Assembly (NCBI RefSeq): GCF_019504385.1 | Contig: NZ_CP080590.1 | Span: forward strand, 414,001-478,000 | Reading direction: 5' to 3' | DNA: 64,000 bases | Source of the DNA: Devosia salina | GTDB taxonomy: Bacteria; Pseudomonadota; Alphaproteobacteria; Rhizobiales; Devosiaceae | In this document: positions 33,812 through 43,046 of the stretch, piece after piece | How positions within the stretch are numbered: position 1 is the first letter of the stretch | Layout of the letters: each line of letters opens with the position of its first letter | Translations under genes and position numbers: made by a program | Notes under the pieces: generated by a model | What the model saw: the letters and a program-made list of their open reading frames with translations, nothing else | Databases searched by the model: none | What the model was told of the DNA's origin: nothing

Positions 33812-33822
33812 TATATGCGAAT

Positions 33823-35463
33823 TTATTGGGCCGGATGCAAGGGTGTGTCCGAACCGGGACGCATCAAATGGCCGTGGCCGCCATGCTGCCGGCGCACCAT
33901 GTCGATGAACTGCCGATAGATCATGGGCCGGCCAAACAGCCACCCCTGGGCATATTGCACGCCCAGCTCGCGCAGCATCTGCGCCTGTTCGGCAGTCTCC
34001 ACGCCCTCGGCAATCATCTTGAGGTTGAGCGATTTGGCCATATCGATGATATGGGCCACCACGCTGCTGGTCGCGGCGCCGGTGCCCAGCGAATCCACGA
34101 AGGCCTTGTCGATCTTGAGATAGTCCAGCTCCAGCGCCTGCAGGGTCGAAAGGCTGGAATAGCCGGTGCCGAAATCATCGACGGCCACCAGGACGCCGCT
34201 CATACGCAGCTTGCGGATAATGGGGCCCGCGGTCTCGGGGTCCGTGAAGCTGCGCTCGGTGGCCTCCACCATCAGATTGCCCGATCGCGCCCCGGTCGCT
34301 TCGGTCAGGGTGTCGATCAGCGACAGGGTCTGGTGGTCGGCCAGGTCCGCCGCCGACAGGTTGATGCCCAGATGCAGCGACGGGAATTCCCTGAACAGCC
34401 CGGCTGCGTCCAGGCAGGCCAGGCCCACCACCCGCCGGGAAATCTGCTGGATCAGCCCGGCCTCCTCGGCAGAGGGAATGAAGATGTCCGGTCGGATCAG
34501 TTCCGTCCCGTGCCTGAAGCGCAGCAGCGCCTCCGCGCCAGCCCATTTGCCGGTCACCAGATCGACCACGGGCTGGTATTCCAGGTAGAATTCGTTGCGC
34601 CGCAGCCCTGCGCGGATGAGATTGGGCATCGAACGCTGTTGCCGCGCCAGATAGACAATGGCAATCGCCAGGATCGCCCCGGCCGCTATTCCCACCGGCA
34701 GCGCGACCAGCGCCACGCTCTGGATGCGGCTATTGAGCTGGGCAATGGGCAGCGCGACAACCGCCCCGATCTGGAAACGACCCGAGGGTGCCACCACCAC
34801 CAGATTGCCGTTCTCTATGAACTGTCGCGTGGTGCCGCCGTTGGCTGTTTGCAGCCAGGCCGGATCGATAAAGCCGCGTTGCGTCAGGATTTGCCCACTT
34901 TGTTGGGAATAAGTGGCCAGCGAGACATCGGGGACGTCCAGTGCCGTGTCGATCGGCAGGTCCTTGTGGATGATCGTGGCATAGCCGGCCGCCTCGACCA
35001 CCAGGAAGCTCGAGCCTTCGGCAAAGGGCAGGGTGACATTGGTGCGGATCTTGACGCCCGAGCTCTGCACCACGTCGACCGGACCCAGGTTGAGCTTGGT
35101 GCCCCCCAGGCCTAGCGACGAGCAGACCAGCCGGTCGCCCTCAATCCGCCCGATGGCCTGGATATAGCTCGACGCCAGGTCGATATGGCGCATCAGCGCC
35201 ACGCTCTGGTCGCTGCAGCCCTCGGGGTCATTGAGCGCGGCGAGCCGGTTGATGCCGTCAAGGATTTGCTCGGAGGTCCCCTCGGACCGGCGCAGCACAT
35301 CCTGGGCATAGCCCATGGCGCGGCCGAACTCCGCATTGGTGGCCTCGCGGTCGGCGAAATAGATCGAGAGCGCCACAGGCACGAGAATGGCCAGGAGCGC
35401 GGCCACCAGCGTGGCGATCAGGGCAATATGCTTCCGGATAGCCGACAAGTTCTGGGTCCACAC
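33823..35463 (-). CDS. CSS-motif / EAL cyclic-di-GMP phosphodiesterase
   Basis: A 546-residue membrane protein. An N-terminal helix (ALIATLVAALLAILVPVALSIYF), a periplasmic CSS domain (VCSSLG near residue 110), a second helix near residues 245-272 and a C-terminal EAL domain are visible. All catalytic motifs are intact: AEALLR, NLS, EATE, VDDFGTGYSSL, LKIDK and EGVET. It should hydrolyse c-di-GMP under periplasmic redox or DsbA/DsbB-type control, as known for CSS-EAL proteins in E. coli. It begins next to ffs. Confidence 0.91.
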   Translation of the reverse strand: MWTQNLSAIRKHIALIATLVAALLAILVPVALSIYFADREATNAEFGRAMGYAQDVLRRSEGTSEQILDGINRLAALNDPEGCSDQSVALMRHIDLASSYIQAIGRIEGDRLVCSSLGLGGTKLNLGPVDVVQSSGVKIRTNVTLPFAEGSSFLVVEAAGYATIIHKDLPIDTALDVPDVSLATYSQQSGQILTQRGFIDPAWLQTANGGTTRQFIENGNLVVVAPSGRFQIGAVVALPIAQLNSRIQSVALVALPVGIAAGAILAIAIVYLARQQRSMPNLIRAGLRRNEFYLEYQPVVDLVTGKWAGAEALLRFRHGTELIRPDIFIPSAEEAGLIQQISRRVVGLACLDAAGLFREFPSLHLGINLSAADLADHQTLSLIDTLTEATGARSGNLMVEATERSFTDPETAGPIIRKLRMSGVLVAVDDFGTGYSSLSTLQALELDYLKIDKAFVDSLGTGAATSSVVAHIIDMAKSLNLKMIAEGVETAEQAQMLRELGVQYAQGWLFGRPMIYRQFIDMVRRQHGGHGHLMRPGSDTPLHPAQ

Positions 35464-35546
35464 CCTGCACTCAGTTCCGGCAAAAGCTAGCGCAACTGTG
35501 TTGACAACTTCCTAGAGCCTGCCCGGGCCGTGCCTTGATGGGCAAG

Positions 35547-36428
35547 TCAGGGAGCGGTGCGTTGCGCCGGCTCGCCGCCTTCCCGATGCGGCCGCGGCGG
35601 GTGGACCAGGGTCACCAGCACCACCGAAATCAGCATCAGCAGATACCACGAGCCGAGCTTGCTCCAGCTCACCACAGACCAGCCATCTGCCTGCTCGGGA
35701 TAGATCCAGGCCCGCGACCAGGTGCCGATATTCTCGGCCACCCAGATGAACAGCGCCACCAGCAGGAAGGCCAGCAGCATGGGCATGCGGTGGGCAAAGC
35801 GAAACACCCGGTAATGCATCCAGCTGCGCCAGTAGAGCAGCGCAATCGCCGCGAACAGCAGCCAGCGGAAATCAAACATGTAGTGGTGCGTGAAGAAGTT
35901 CACATAGATCGCAAGCGCCAGCACCGCGGTCATCCAGATCGGCGGGTAGCGCGTGAAGCGGATGTCGAAGATGCGCTGGATACGCGCCATATAGCTGCCA
36001 ACGCAGGCATACATGAAGCCGGAAAACAGCGGTACGCCGGCAATCCGGATCAGCGCCGGTTCGGGGTAGATCCATGAACCGGCCGCGGTCTTGAACAATT
36101 CCATCCCGGTTCCCACCAGGTGAAAGATCAGGATGACCCGCGCCTCGTCAAGCGTCTCCAGGCGAAACACGATCATGCCGAGCTGGATCGTCAGCGCCGT
36201 CAGAAACCAGAAGTCATAGCGGTGAAGCCCGATCTCCGGCCACCACAGCCGGGTGGCCAGGATCATCCCCAGCATCAGCCCGCCGAACAGGCAGGCCCAG
36301 GCCTGTTTCAGTCCGAACACCAGGAACTCGATCAGCCCGTCCGCAAGCGGTCCGCGCGGCGTCCGGGCCAGCACAGCATGGGCGCCGCGGTCGATCGCCG
36401 CTTCCACACTCGTGAACCGATTGGCCAT
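35547..36428 (-). CDS. DUF817 family membrane protein
   Basis: A 293-residue inner-membrane protein with seven to eight hydrophobic helices. The signatures FLVFGLKQAWACLFGG, LVGTGMELFKTAAGSW and the Tyr/Pro-rich YPEPALIRIAG belong to DUF817, of unknown function. The ATG at 36428 has a GGGCGGGGC stretch upstream; a longer reading runs into the neighbour's promoter region. It is divergent from the LOG-family gene. Confidence 0.85.
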   Translation of the reverse strand: MANRFTSVEAAIDRGAHAVLARTPRGPLADGLIEFLVFGLKQAWACLFGGLMLGMILATRLWWPEIGLHRYDFWFLTALTIQLGMIVFRLETLDEARVILIFHLVGTGMELFKTAAGSWIYPEPALIRIAGVPLFSGFMYACVGSYMARIQRIFDIRFTRYPPIWMTAVLALAIYVNFFTHHYMFDFRWLLFAAIALLYWRSWMHYRVFRFAHRMPMLLAFLLVALFIWVAENIGTWSRAWIYPEQADGWSVVSWSKLGSWYLLMLISVVLVTLVHPPRPHREGGEPAQRTAP

Positions 36429-36514
36429 GCCCCGCCCTTGCCCGAACCATCCCGGCTGGTTATGCCCATGGGAAGTACGCCGAATTGTGGCGTCCGGCAA
36501 ACAGGGAGTTCGCC

Positions 36515-37381
36515 TTGGCCAAACGCCGCCATCCCACCTCCATGCGCACATCGGGCGAGGATATCGCCGTATCGCGCAAGGCCCCCGATACGCCCCAGAC
36601 GCGTAGCGCGGCCTATCGGCTGGCCTTTGCCGACGATGAATTCATGACCTCGGAAGACACGCGCGGCGTCCGCTTCCAGCTCGAATATCTCAAGCCCGAA
36701 TTCCGCCTGCGCGAACACGGCATCAATTCCACAGTGGTCCTGTTCGGCGGCGCGCGCATTCCCGAGCCGGGCAAGCCGGCCTGGGCCGCCAAGAACGAGA
36801 CCCAGCGCCGCAATCTCGAGGCCGCGTCACGCTATTATGACGAGGCCCGCAAGTTCGCCCAGCTCGCCTCGCAGACCGCGGCCTCGCTCGATTTCAAGGA
36901 ATTCGTGGTGACCACCGGGGGCGGTCCGGGCGTCATGGAGGCAGGCAATCGCGGCGCGGCCGATATGGGCGCGCCCTCTATCGGCCTCAACATCGTGCTC
37001 CCACATGAGCAGGCGCCCAATCTCTATGTGACGCCCGATCTGAGCTTCAACTTCCACTATTTCGCCACCCGCAAGATCCACTTCCTCATGCGCGCCAAGG
37101 CGGTGGCGGTGTTTCCGGGCGGCTTCGGCACGCTGGACGAATTTTTCGAATCGCTCACCCTGATCCAGACCGGCCGGATGGAACGCATCCCCATGCTGCT
37201 CTTCGGCAAGGATTTCTGGACCCGTGTGATCAATCTCGAGGCGCTGGCGGAAGCCGGCACGATTTCGCCTGAGGACCCGGACCTCTTCACCCTCGTGGAC
37301 ACGGCCAAGGAGGGCTGGGACGTGGTGCGCCAGTTCTACAATCTCCCCCAGATGGGCGAGCCGGTCTGGCGCGGTGGCTAA
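36515..37381 (+). CDS. LOG-family (TIGR00730) Rossmann-fold protein
   Basis: A 288-residue LOG-family protein. The Rossmann motifs GGGPGVMEAGNRGA and PGGFGTLDEFFE are both visible, the PGGxGTxxE pattern being diagnostic. Such proteins hydrolyse nucleoside 5'-monophosphates (cytokinin-activating type in plants); in bacteria the physiological substrate is usually unknown. The start is taken as TTG at 36515, with AGGGAG about seven bases upstream; ATG 36542 is an alternative. The 3' end overlaps the converging pirin gene by four bases. Confidence 0.87.
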   Translation: MAKRRHPTSMRTSGEDIAVSRKAPDTPQTRSAAYRLAFADDEFMTSEDTRGVRFQLEYLKPEFRLREHGINSTVVLFGGARIPEPGKPAWAAKNETQRRNLEAASRYYDEARKFAQLASQTAASLDFKEFVVTTGGGPGVMEAGNRGAADMGAPSIGLNIVLPHEQAPNLYVTPDLSFNFHYFATRKIHFLMRAKAVAVFPGGFGTLDEFFESLTLIQTGRMERIPMLLFGKDFWTRVINLEALAEAGTISPEDPDLFTLVDTAKEGWDVVRQFYNLPQMGEPVWRGG

Positions 37382-38304
37382 TAGCTCTTTTCCGGCAATG
37401 GGATGAACTCGGTCTCGTCGGGAACGGGGGCGAAGCGGGCCTGCTTCCAGTCCTCCTTGGCCTCTTCGATCCGCTCCTGGCTCGAGGACACGAAGTTCCA
37501 CCAGATATAGCGCGGCCCCTCAAGCGCCGTGCCACCCAGGAACATCATCCGCGCCGGTGTCACTGCCCTGACGGTGATGGCGTCGCCCGGCCGGAACACC
37601 AGCAGGCGCGGCCCTTCAAATTCGTCCCCGGCAATCGCCACCGTGCCATCCACCACATAGATAGCACGCTCTTCGTATTGCGTGTCGAGCGGCGCACTCA
37701 TGCCGGCCCCCAGTGCCACCTCGACATAGAACCAGTCCGAGACCATCGCCACCGGGGCGGTCTTGCCGAAGGCCGAGCCCGCAATCACCCGGGCCGAAAG
37801 GCCGGTATCACGCACCATGGGCAGGTCTTCGGCCGCGAAATGCTGGAAGCTGGGATCGATTTCCTCCTGGCCCTCTGGCAGGGCGATCCAGCTCTGCAGG
37901 CCCAGCATGGTCTGGCCCTGCGCCCGCTCCACCTCCGGCGTGCGCTCCGAATGGGCAATGCCGCGCCCGGCGGTCATCAGGTTCATGGCGCCGGGGCGGA
38001 TGTCCTGCACATGGCCCTCGCTGTCGCGATGGGTGATCTTGCCATCGAAGAGATAGGTGACGGTGGAGAGCCCGATATGGGGGTGCGGCTTCACATCCAT
38101 GCCCTGCCCGGCCAGGAATTGCACCGGCCCGAAATGATCAAAGAAGATGAACGGCCCTACCATCTGCCTCTTGCCATGGGGCAGGGCGCGCCGCACCGGA
38201 AAGCCGCCCCCCAGGTCGCGGGTGCGCGGCACCACGACAAGGTCCAGCGCATCGCAGCTCTGGGTATCGCCGGCAATGGGGTCATAGTCTGGCAGCCAAG
38301 TCAT
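37378..38304 (-). CDS. Pirin family protein
   Basis: A 308-residue bicupin. The metal-binding His residues appear in DHFGPV, HPHIGLSTVTYLFDG and HRDSEG. Pirins can act as quercetin dioxygenases or redox-responsive regulators; no specific function can be given here. The ATG at 38304 begins MTWLPDYDPIAGDTQ. A larger open frame upstream runs through the kinase gene and is not real. Confidence 0.88.
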   Translation of the reverse strand: MTWLPDYDPIAGDTQSCDALDLVVVPRTRDLGGGFPVRRALPHGKRQMVGPFIFFDHFGPVQFLAGQGMDVKPHPHIGLSTVTYLFDGKITHRDSEGHVQDIRPGAMNLMTAGRGIAHSERTPEVERAQGQTMLGLQSWIALPEGQEEIDPSFQHFAAEDLPMVRDTGLSARVIAGSAFGKTAPVAMVSDWFYVEVALGAGMSAPLDTQYEERAIYVVDGTVAIAGDEFEGPRLLVFRPGDAITVRAVTPARMMFLGGTALEGPRYIWWNFVSSSQERIEEAKEDWKQARFAPVPDETEFIPLPEKSY

Positions 38305-38387
38305 CGCCGCACTCCACTGGATTGATGCGGGCCAATCAAACGCCCTCACCCGCGGCCCTGTCGAGGCGGCACAATCGTGTAACCGCC

Positions 38388-40004
38388 TCAGCCGCCGCGC
38401 TTGCTGCTGCTCTGGTTGGCCAGCCCGCTGATGGTGGCGCGCAGGGCGGCCGGCTTGACCGGCTTGGTGATGACGGCAATGCCGCGATCCTCGGCCAGTG
38501 CCCGCACCGCGGGGCTGCGGTCCGCGGTCACCAGGGCCGCAGGCAGGTGCCCGCCCAGATTGTGCCGCAACCATTCGATCGCATCGAGCCCCGAGGTTTG
38601 GTCGAGGTGATAATCCATCAGCACCAGGTCGGGATACCAGCCTTCCAATAGGCGTTCGCGGTCGATCTGCTTGAGCGAGAGGGCCGTGCGCACATCGCAG
38701 CCCCAATGGGTCAGCAACCCCTCCATCGCTTCCAGGATCGCGCGCTCATTGTCCACGCAGAGCACTTTGAGGCTCAGCGTGCCGAAGCCGGGCTCGCCCA
38801 TGGGTGTTTCCGCTTCGCTGACCGGCCGGACATTGCGCACCGCCGGCAGGTAGAGCGAGAACCGCGATCCATGACCCTCGCGGCTGTCGAGTTCGAGCGT
38901 CAGGTCGAGCGCCGACACCAGGCGCTGCACGATGGAAAGCCCCAGCCCCAGCCCCTGGGCCATGCGCGCGCCGCGTTCAAGCCGCGAGAACTCGGCGAAC
39001 ACGAGGCGATGCTGGTCGCGGTTGAACCCAATGCCGGTATCGACAACGTCCAGCCGCCAGCGATTGCCACGCTTGCGCAGCCCCACCAGCACCTTGCCAC
39101 CCACCGGCGTGTACTTGATGGCGTTCGACACCAGGTTCTGCACAATCCGTCCGACCAGCGACCGGTCGGCAAGCACATTGGCTTTTGTGGCCACGATGCG
39201 CAGTGAAATCGAGCGCTCACGCGCCATGGGGCCGAATTCCACCTCGGTCTTCTTGAGCAGGTCCTGCGCCCGGATGGGCATTGGGGCAGGCTTCAGCGCC
39301 CCGCTGTCGATGCGGGAGATGTCGAGCAGCGCCGACATGATGTCCTCGACGGCGGTCAGCGAGGCCTCGATGGAATTGGCCAGCTCGGCAAAGGCGGTCG
39401 ACTTGGCGCGTTCGATAAGCGTCGAAGTATAGAGTCGCGCCGCATTGAGTGGTTGCAGCAGGTCGTGGCTGGCCGCCGCCAGGAACCGCGTCTTGTCATG
39501 GTTGGAAGCATCGGCCTTGGCGCGGGCCACTTCCAGTTCGGAATTGACCTGCTTGAGCGCCGATGTGCGCTCCTCCACGCGATGCTCCAGGGTCTGGTTG
39601 ATCTGCTCGAGCTGCTGTTCGGCCCGCACCCGGGCGGTCACGTCCGAAAAGCTGATCACGAGGCCGCCATTGGGCAGGCGGCTCGAATAGAACTCCAGCG
39701 CCTGGCCGGTCTTGCCCTGCCTTTGGGTGACCGAAGTGGGTGCGCCCGTCAGCACCTTGATGCGCTCGATCGCCAGCTGCGCTGGATCACCGGCCCCCAG
39801 ATCGCCACGCTCGGCCATGAACAGGGCGATGTCGAACAGCGCCGAGCCAGCGCGCACGAGATCGGCCGGCAGGGCCAGCAGCGTGTTGTAGCGTTGGTTG
39901 GACGCGACCAGCCGCAGCCCGGCATCGAACACGGCGACGCCTTGCGGAATATGGTCCATGGCCAGCGTGATGGCCCGGACGGGATCGTGGTCGAGCAGCG
40001 TCAT
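38388..40004 (-). CDS. Hybrid sensor histidine kinase with C-terminal receiver
   Basis: A 538-residue cytoplasmic hybrid kinase. The N-terminal PAS-like domain (residues about 10-125) is followed by a coiled coil, a HisKA domain with the H-box AAASHDLLQPLNAARL, an ATPase domain (NLVSNAIKY, DTGIGF, GLGLSIV) and a receiver with phospho-Asp in LVLMDYHL and Lys in ITKPVKP. The receiver has a single acidic residue before the expected pair (CVDNE). Signal and partner are unknown; mscL and the LuxR regulator are nearby. Confidence 0.9.
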   Translation of the reverse strand: MTLLDHDPVRAITLAMDHIPQGVAVFDAGLRLVASNQRYNTLLALPADLVRAGSALFDIALFMAERGDLGAGDPAQLAIERIKVLTGAPTSVTQRQGKTGQALEFYSSRLPNGGLVISFSDVTARVRAEQQLEQINQTLEHRVEERTSALKQVNSELEVARAKADASNHDKTRFLAAASHDLLQPLNAARLYTSTLIERAKSTAFAELANSIEASLTAVEDIMSALLDISRIDSGALKPAPMPIRAQDLLKKTEVEFGPMARERSISLRIVATKANVLADRSLVGRIVQNLVSNAIKYTPVGGKVLVGLRKRGNRWRLDVVDTGIGFNRDQHRLVFAEFSRLERGARMAQGLGLGLSIVQRLVSALDLTLELDSREGHGSRFSLYLPAVRNVRPVSEAETPMGEPGFGTLSLKVLCVDNERAILEAMEGLLTHWGCDVRTALSLKQIDRERLLEGWYPDLVLMDYHLDQTSGLDAIEWLRHNLGGHLPAALVTADRSPAVRALAEDRGIAVITKPVKPAALRATISGLANQSSSKRGG

Positions 40005-40178
40005 GGCGCAGTGAACCCGGGCTGGACAGTCGTGACTGTCTTATCGGCCCGCCACCCAAGCGGCGCAAGACCACCATTGGACCCATTGATTTTGCACGCA
40101 AAGCCCGGCAATCGTTAAGTCCGGTTAACCGTTCCGGCCGGCTGAGTGGGACAACAGGGACCAAGCGCGAGGGTTGAG

Positions 40179-40622
40179 ATGAGCGTCTTCAAGGAATTTC
40201 GGGATTTTGCCATCAAGGGCAACATGATCGATCTGGCGATCGGTGTGATCATCGGTGCGGCTTTCGGAGCCATCGTCTCCTCGATCGTGGACGACATCTT
40301 CATGCCGCTCATTGGCCTTATCATTGGTGGCATCGACTTTTCCAACCTGTTCATCGTCCTCTCCAACCCCAATGATGTCGCGGTCCCCTCGATCGCCGCG
40401 GCCAAGGAGGCGGGCGTCGCCACCCTTAATATCGGCCTCTTCATCAATGCGGTGGTCAAGTTCACCATCATCGCCTTCGTGCTGTTCATGGTGGTCAAGG
40501 GCATCAATTCCATGAAGCGCGAGGCCGCCAAGGAACCGGTCGAAACCACGCCGGCCCCCTCCAAGGAGGAAGTCCTGCTTACCGAAATTCGCGACGCGAT
40601 CCGCGCCGGCAGCAAGAGCTGA
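40179..40622 (+). CDS. mscL: Large-conductance mechanosensitive channel
   Basis: A 147-residue MscL channel that releases solutes on hypo-osmotic shock. Family motifs are KEFRDFAIKGNMIDLAIGVIIGAAF in helix 1 and VVKFTIIAFVLFMVVKGIN in helix 2. The ATG at 40179 is taken from the family start MSVFKEFRDF. It is divergent from the kinase and ends in a terminator. Confidence 0.96.
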   Translation: MSVFKEFRDFAIKGNMIDLAIGVIIGAAFGAIVSSIVDDIFMPLIGLIIGGIDFSNLFIVLSNPNDVAVPSIAAAKEAGVATLNIGLFINAVVKFTIIAFVLFMVVKGINSMKREAAKEPVETTPAPSKEEVLLTEIRDAIRAGSKS

Positions 40623-40627
40623 GCCTG

Positions 40628-40654
40628 AAGCCGGCAGCGATGCCGGCTTTGTTT
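40628..40654 (+). terminator. Terminator after mscL
   Basis: Stem AAGCCGGC/GCCGGCTT with a 6-base loop, followed by TGTTTG. The T-run is short, so strength is uncertain. Confidence 0.65.
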
Positions 40655-40679
40655 GGGTTAAGGTATAGGAATATTGTCG

Positions 40680-40719
40680 TTGACAGTCGCGGTAGGCGAA
40701 TATATCCCTAGACTCTAGG
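40680..40719 (+). promoter_or_regulatory. Candidate promoter and palindrome before the LuxR-type gene
   Basis: TTGACA at 40680-40685 is a good -35 hexamer; TATCCC 17 bases later is a poor -10. The palindrome CCTAGA-C-TCTAGG (40707-40719) overlaps the -10 region, where a repressor or the regulator itself could bind. The start codon is 185 bases downstream. Confidence 0.4.
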
Positions 40720-40904
40720 TAGTACATCCTACGCATTCCGCGTATTTGTTCGTATCGGACGGCGCGACCACTTAGAGCAAACTACACTTGCGGGACACCG
40801 GGGCAGAGGTGCAGCGCTGGCAGAGTGTGCGCTCTGCCAGGCGGAACGTTGCGTGTCCGGGCTTGTCCGGTTCTGGAAATGAACCTGCCGGAAGGGGCTA
40901 TGGC

Positions 40905-41540
40905 ATGAACACGCATACCTATTACCACGCATTTCTCAATCGGGACCGTCTGGTCCATATCGTTGACCCGGATGCCGGGACCTGCGAGGCGCTGAGCGTG
41001 CTGTTCCGGCTCGAAGGTTTCCAGACCGTGTTCTCCCTTGAACCAGCCCATTTCGCCGTCGCCGTCGAACGGCGCCGGCCCGATGTGGTGGTCGCCAATC
41101 TTGATCTTGGCGAGGAAAGCGGCCTGGGCGTGCTGCGCCGCGTCAAGGCGCTGCGCACCGGCGCGCCGGTGGTGATGCTCGCCAATACGCCACGGGTGGA
41201 CGCCGCCGTGACGGCCATGAAGCTCGGGGCGACCGATGTCCTGGCCAAGCCCATCGACAGCGAAATGCTGCTCACTGTCATCCGCGATGCCTTGCGCAAG
41301 GATGTGCATCTGGGCGCCATGCAGGCGGGCAGTCGCGCAGTCGAAGTGCGGGGCTTCTCCCAGCTCGCTCCGCGCGAGCGCGAAGTGCTGCAATTGATCA
41401 CCAATGGCCAGTCCAACAAGGAGGCCGGGCGCGAACTGGGCATCTCCCCGCGCACCATCGAGGTGCATCGCGCCCGGGTCATGGAAAAGCTCGGCGCCCG
41501 CAACACCGCCGACCTCCTCCGCATCGTCCTGACTTCGTAG
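40905..41540 (+). CDS. LuxR/FixJ-type regulator with degenerate receiver
   Basis: A 211-residue response-regulator-like protein. A receiver domain (residues about 15-130) precedes a LuxR helix-turn-helix (LAPREREVLQLITNGQSNKE and ISPRTIEVHRARVMEKLGA). In the receiver the phospho-Asp position appears to be Asn65 (VVVANLDLGEESGL aligned to VxDxxMPxxxG), while the acidic pair near residue 21 and Lys in AKP remain. If so, it is not controlled by phosphorylation in the usual way. It follows mscL and a kinase gene lies nearby. Confidence 0.86.
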   Translation: MNTHTYYHAFLNRDRLVHIVDPDAGTCEALSVLFRLEGFQTVFSLEPAHFAVAVERRRPDVVVANLDLGEESGLGVLRRVKALRTGAPVVMLANTPRVDAAVTAMKLGATDVLAKPIDSEMLLTVIRDALRKDVHLGAMQAGSRAVEVRGFSQLAPREREVLQLITNGQSNKEAGRELGISPRTIEVHRARVMEKLGARNTADLLRIVLTS

Positions 41541-41914
41541 CGTGAAGAAATCGCTCCAGTGAAGCGATTTTAGCGGAGAAGGCCATGAGAGCTACGCTCG
41601 AATGGCGAGGTAGCCGGTCCGCAGGATCAATCGCTCCAGTGGAGCGATTGAAGGCAAGAAGGCCATGAGAGCTACGCTCGAATGGCGAGGTAGCGTGCCC
41701 GAAGGGCGAGTGGCGCCAGTGGCGCCACGAAAGCGGAGAAGGCCATGAGACTCCGACCCGTCCCGCAGGGCCGGGCACGCCGGTGGCGTGACCGGAGGCG
41801 AGGAGGCCACGAGACCTATGGTCGAGTGGCGGCTCGAGTGGCGAGGTAGCGTGCCCGAATGGCGAGTGGCGCCACGAAAGCGGCGCGAGCGGAAAAGAGC
41901 CGCTCCAGCGCCTC
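41541..41914. repeat. Tandem hairpin-repeat array, copy A
   Basis: A 374-base array fills the spacer between two converging genes. Units of about 80 bases begin with a hairpin: AAATCGCT.../AGCGATTT (41548-41570), CAATCGCTCC-AGT-GGAGCGATTG (41628-41650) and TGGCGCC-AGT-GGCGCCA (41711-41727). Each is followed by a shared linker containing AGAAGGCCATGAGAGCTACG and TCGAATGGCGAGGTAGC; a degenerate part continues to about 41900. The same family occurs at 57495-57620. No gene is supported. Confidence 0.85.
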
Positions 41915-42718
41915 CTATTCGGCGCCGAACGCAGTAATGTGGCCCCGCCAATAGACGAACTCTCCGGCGGGCAGTTGCCAGGCCACTTCGGCGGTCAGGG
42001 GAAGGCGGTATCCGCCGATCACGTCGTAACTGGAGAAGTGGCCCAGCCATGGCGTGGGCACAGTCGTGCCATCGACATCGCGGGGTCGGTCCGCCGCACT
42101 GGCGGCGATGACATCGCCGGCCGCATCGAAATGCAGCAGCACACGCGCCAACCCGCCAATGGTCTCGAGCGAAACCGCGACGGTGTCCGCATCCACCTGC
42201 TCCCAATGCAGGTCCGGTGCGTTGAGGATGGCGTCGGGATTGAATGGCAGTTCGGCCAGATAGCGCATGGCCTCGCCCCTGGCGGTTTCCGGCCCGACGC
42301 TTTGGGCAACGGTGAGCACCCCGCCCACACGCGCCTCCAGGGTGCCGATCCCGTCCACATAGCTGTCCACGACCGACACCGGAACCACTGATGCCATCTT
42401 GCCCCGAGCCTGCCAGACGAAGCCCGGCCGCCGGGTAGCGAAGACCTGCTCGGCAGCAAGCTCGAAATAGGCCTGATCCGGTGCCAGCCGCATTTCTGCC
42501 TGCTGCTGCATCACCATCGTTTCTGGACCGCCACGCCGGCCGCCATTGCGTTCGGCAAAGGCGCGCACCAGGTCCGGCAGGGCGGCAATGTCGACCGGGC
42601 CGCTTGCCTGGACGGCCAGCAATTGCCGGCGTTGCGCCTCGATCCCCTGTGCGAACTGCACCGACCTGAAGACGGCAACGAGAACCAGGCCCACAACAAC
42701 AACGCCGACGATCAGCAT
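41915..42718 (-). CDS. DUF6544-like membrane-anchored protein
   Basis: A 267-residue protein with one N-terminal helix (MLIVGVVVVGLVLVAVF) and a soluble domain. Features such as ARGEAMRYLAELPFNPDAI and VDGTTVPTPWLGHFSSY resemble DUF6544/DUF6920 proteins, whose function is not established. The start is uncertain: ATG 42718 puts the helix first and avoids overlap; ATG 42775 overlaps the upstream gene by 44 bases. It lies at the end of a leftward three-gene group. Confidence 0.7.
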   Translation of the reverse strand: MLIVGVVVVGLVLVAVFRSVQFAQGIEAQRRQLLAVQASGPVDIAALPDLVRAFAERNGGRRGGPETMVMQQQAEMRLAPDQAYFELAAEQVFATRRPGFVWQARGKMASVVPVSVVDSYVDGIGTLEARVGGVLTVAQSVGPETARGEAMRYLAELPFNPDAILNAPDLHWEQVDADTVAVSLETIGGLARVLLHFDAAGDVIAASAADRPRDVDGTTVPTPWLGHFSSYDVIGGYRLPLTAEVAWQLPAGEFVYWRGHITAFGAE

Positions 42719-42731
42719 GAAAGGCCTGATA

Positions 42732-43046
42732 TCAGTCCCCCTGGGAGGGCCCATTGCCCCCTTCGCTGGAGTCATCCTTGGTGCGAACGATCTCGATGCT
42801 CACGCGGGCCGCCAGGCCGGCAATGGCGCCGATGGCGGCGAGCCAGGGAGCGGTGAGCACCACCACCCCGCCGGCGATGGCGCCAGTGGTGAGCGGGATT
42901 TCAAGAAAGATCTGGCCGTTCTCGGCACGAATGCGCAGCAGCCTGATATTGCCCTCGGCCACCAGTTCCTTGATCCGTTCGATCAACTGGTGCCCGGCAA
43001 TTTCGATCTCTTCGGAAAAGCTGCGGTCCCTCTGGTCCTCGCTCAT
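42732..43046 (-). CDS. DUF4342-like small protein
   Basis: A 104-residue protein with an acidic, helical N-terminal part (SFSEEIEIAGHQLIERIKELV) and two hydrophobic stretches (IPLTTGAIAGGVVVLTAPWL, AAIGAIAGLAARV). It resembles DUF4342 proteins, of unknown function. The ATGA start overlaps the stop of the upstream flavodoxin gene, so the two are translationally coupled. Confidence 0.72.
   Translation of the reverse strand: MSEDQRDRSFSEEIEIAGHQLIERIKELVAEGNIRLLRIRAENGQIFLEIPLTTGAIAGGVVVLTAPWLAAIGAIAGLAARVSIEIVRTKDDSSEGGNGPSQGD

Noticed and set aside
38379..38410. Second GTAACC ECF promoter
   Set aside because: No CGAA follows at the right distance, and it lies between the pirin and kinase genes without a matching start.
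37378..38706. 442-residue reading of the pirin gene
   Set aside because: The upstream part overlaps the end of the kinase gene and lacks pirin features; the family start is at 38304.
41541..41910. CRISPR-like array
   Set aside because: The stretches between hairpins are conserved from unit to unit rather than unique, and no cas genes are nearby. It is a tandem repeat, not CRISPR.
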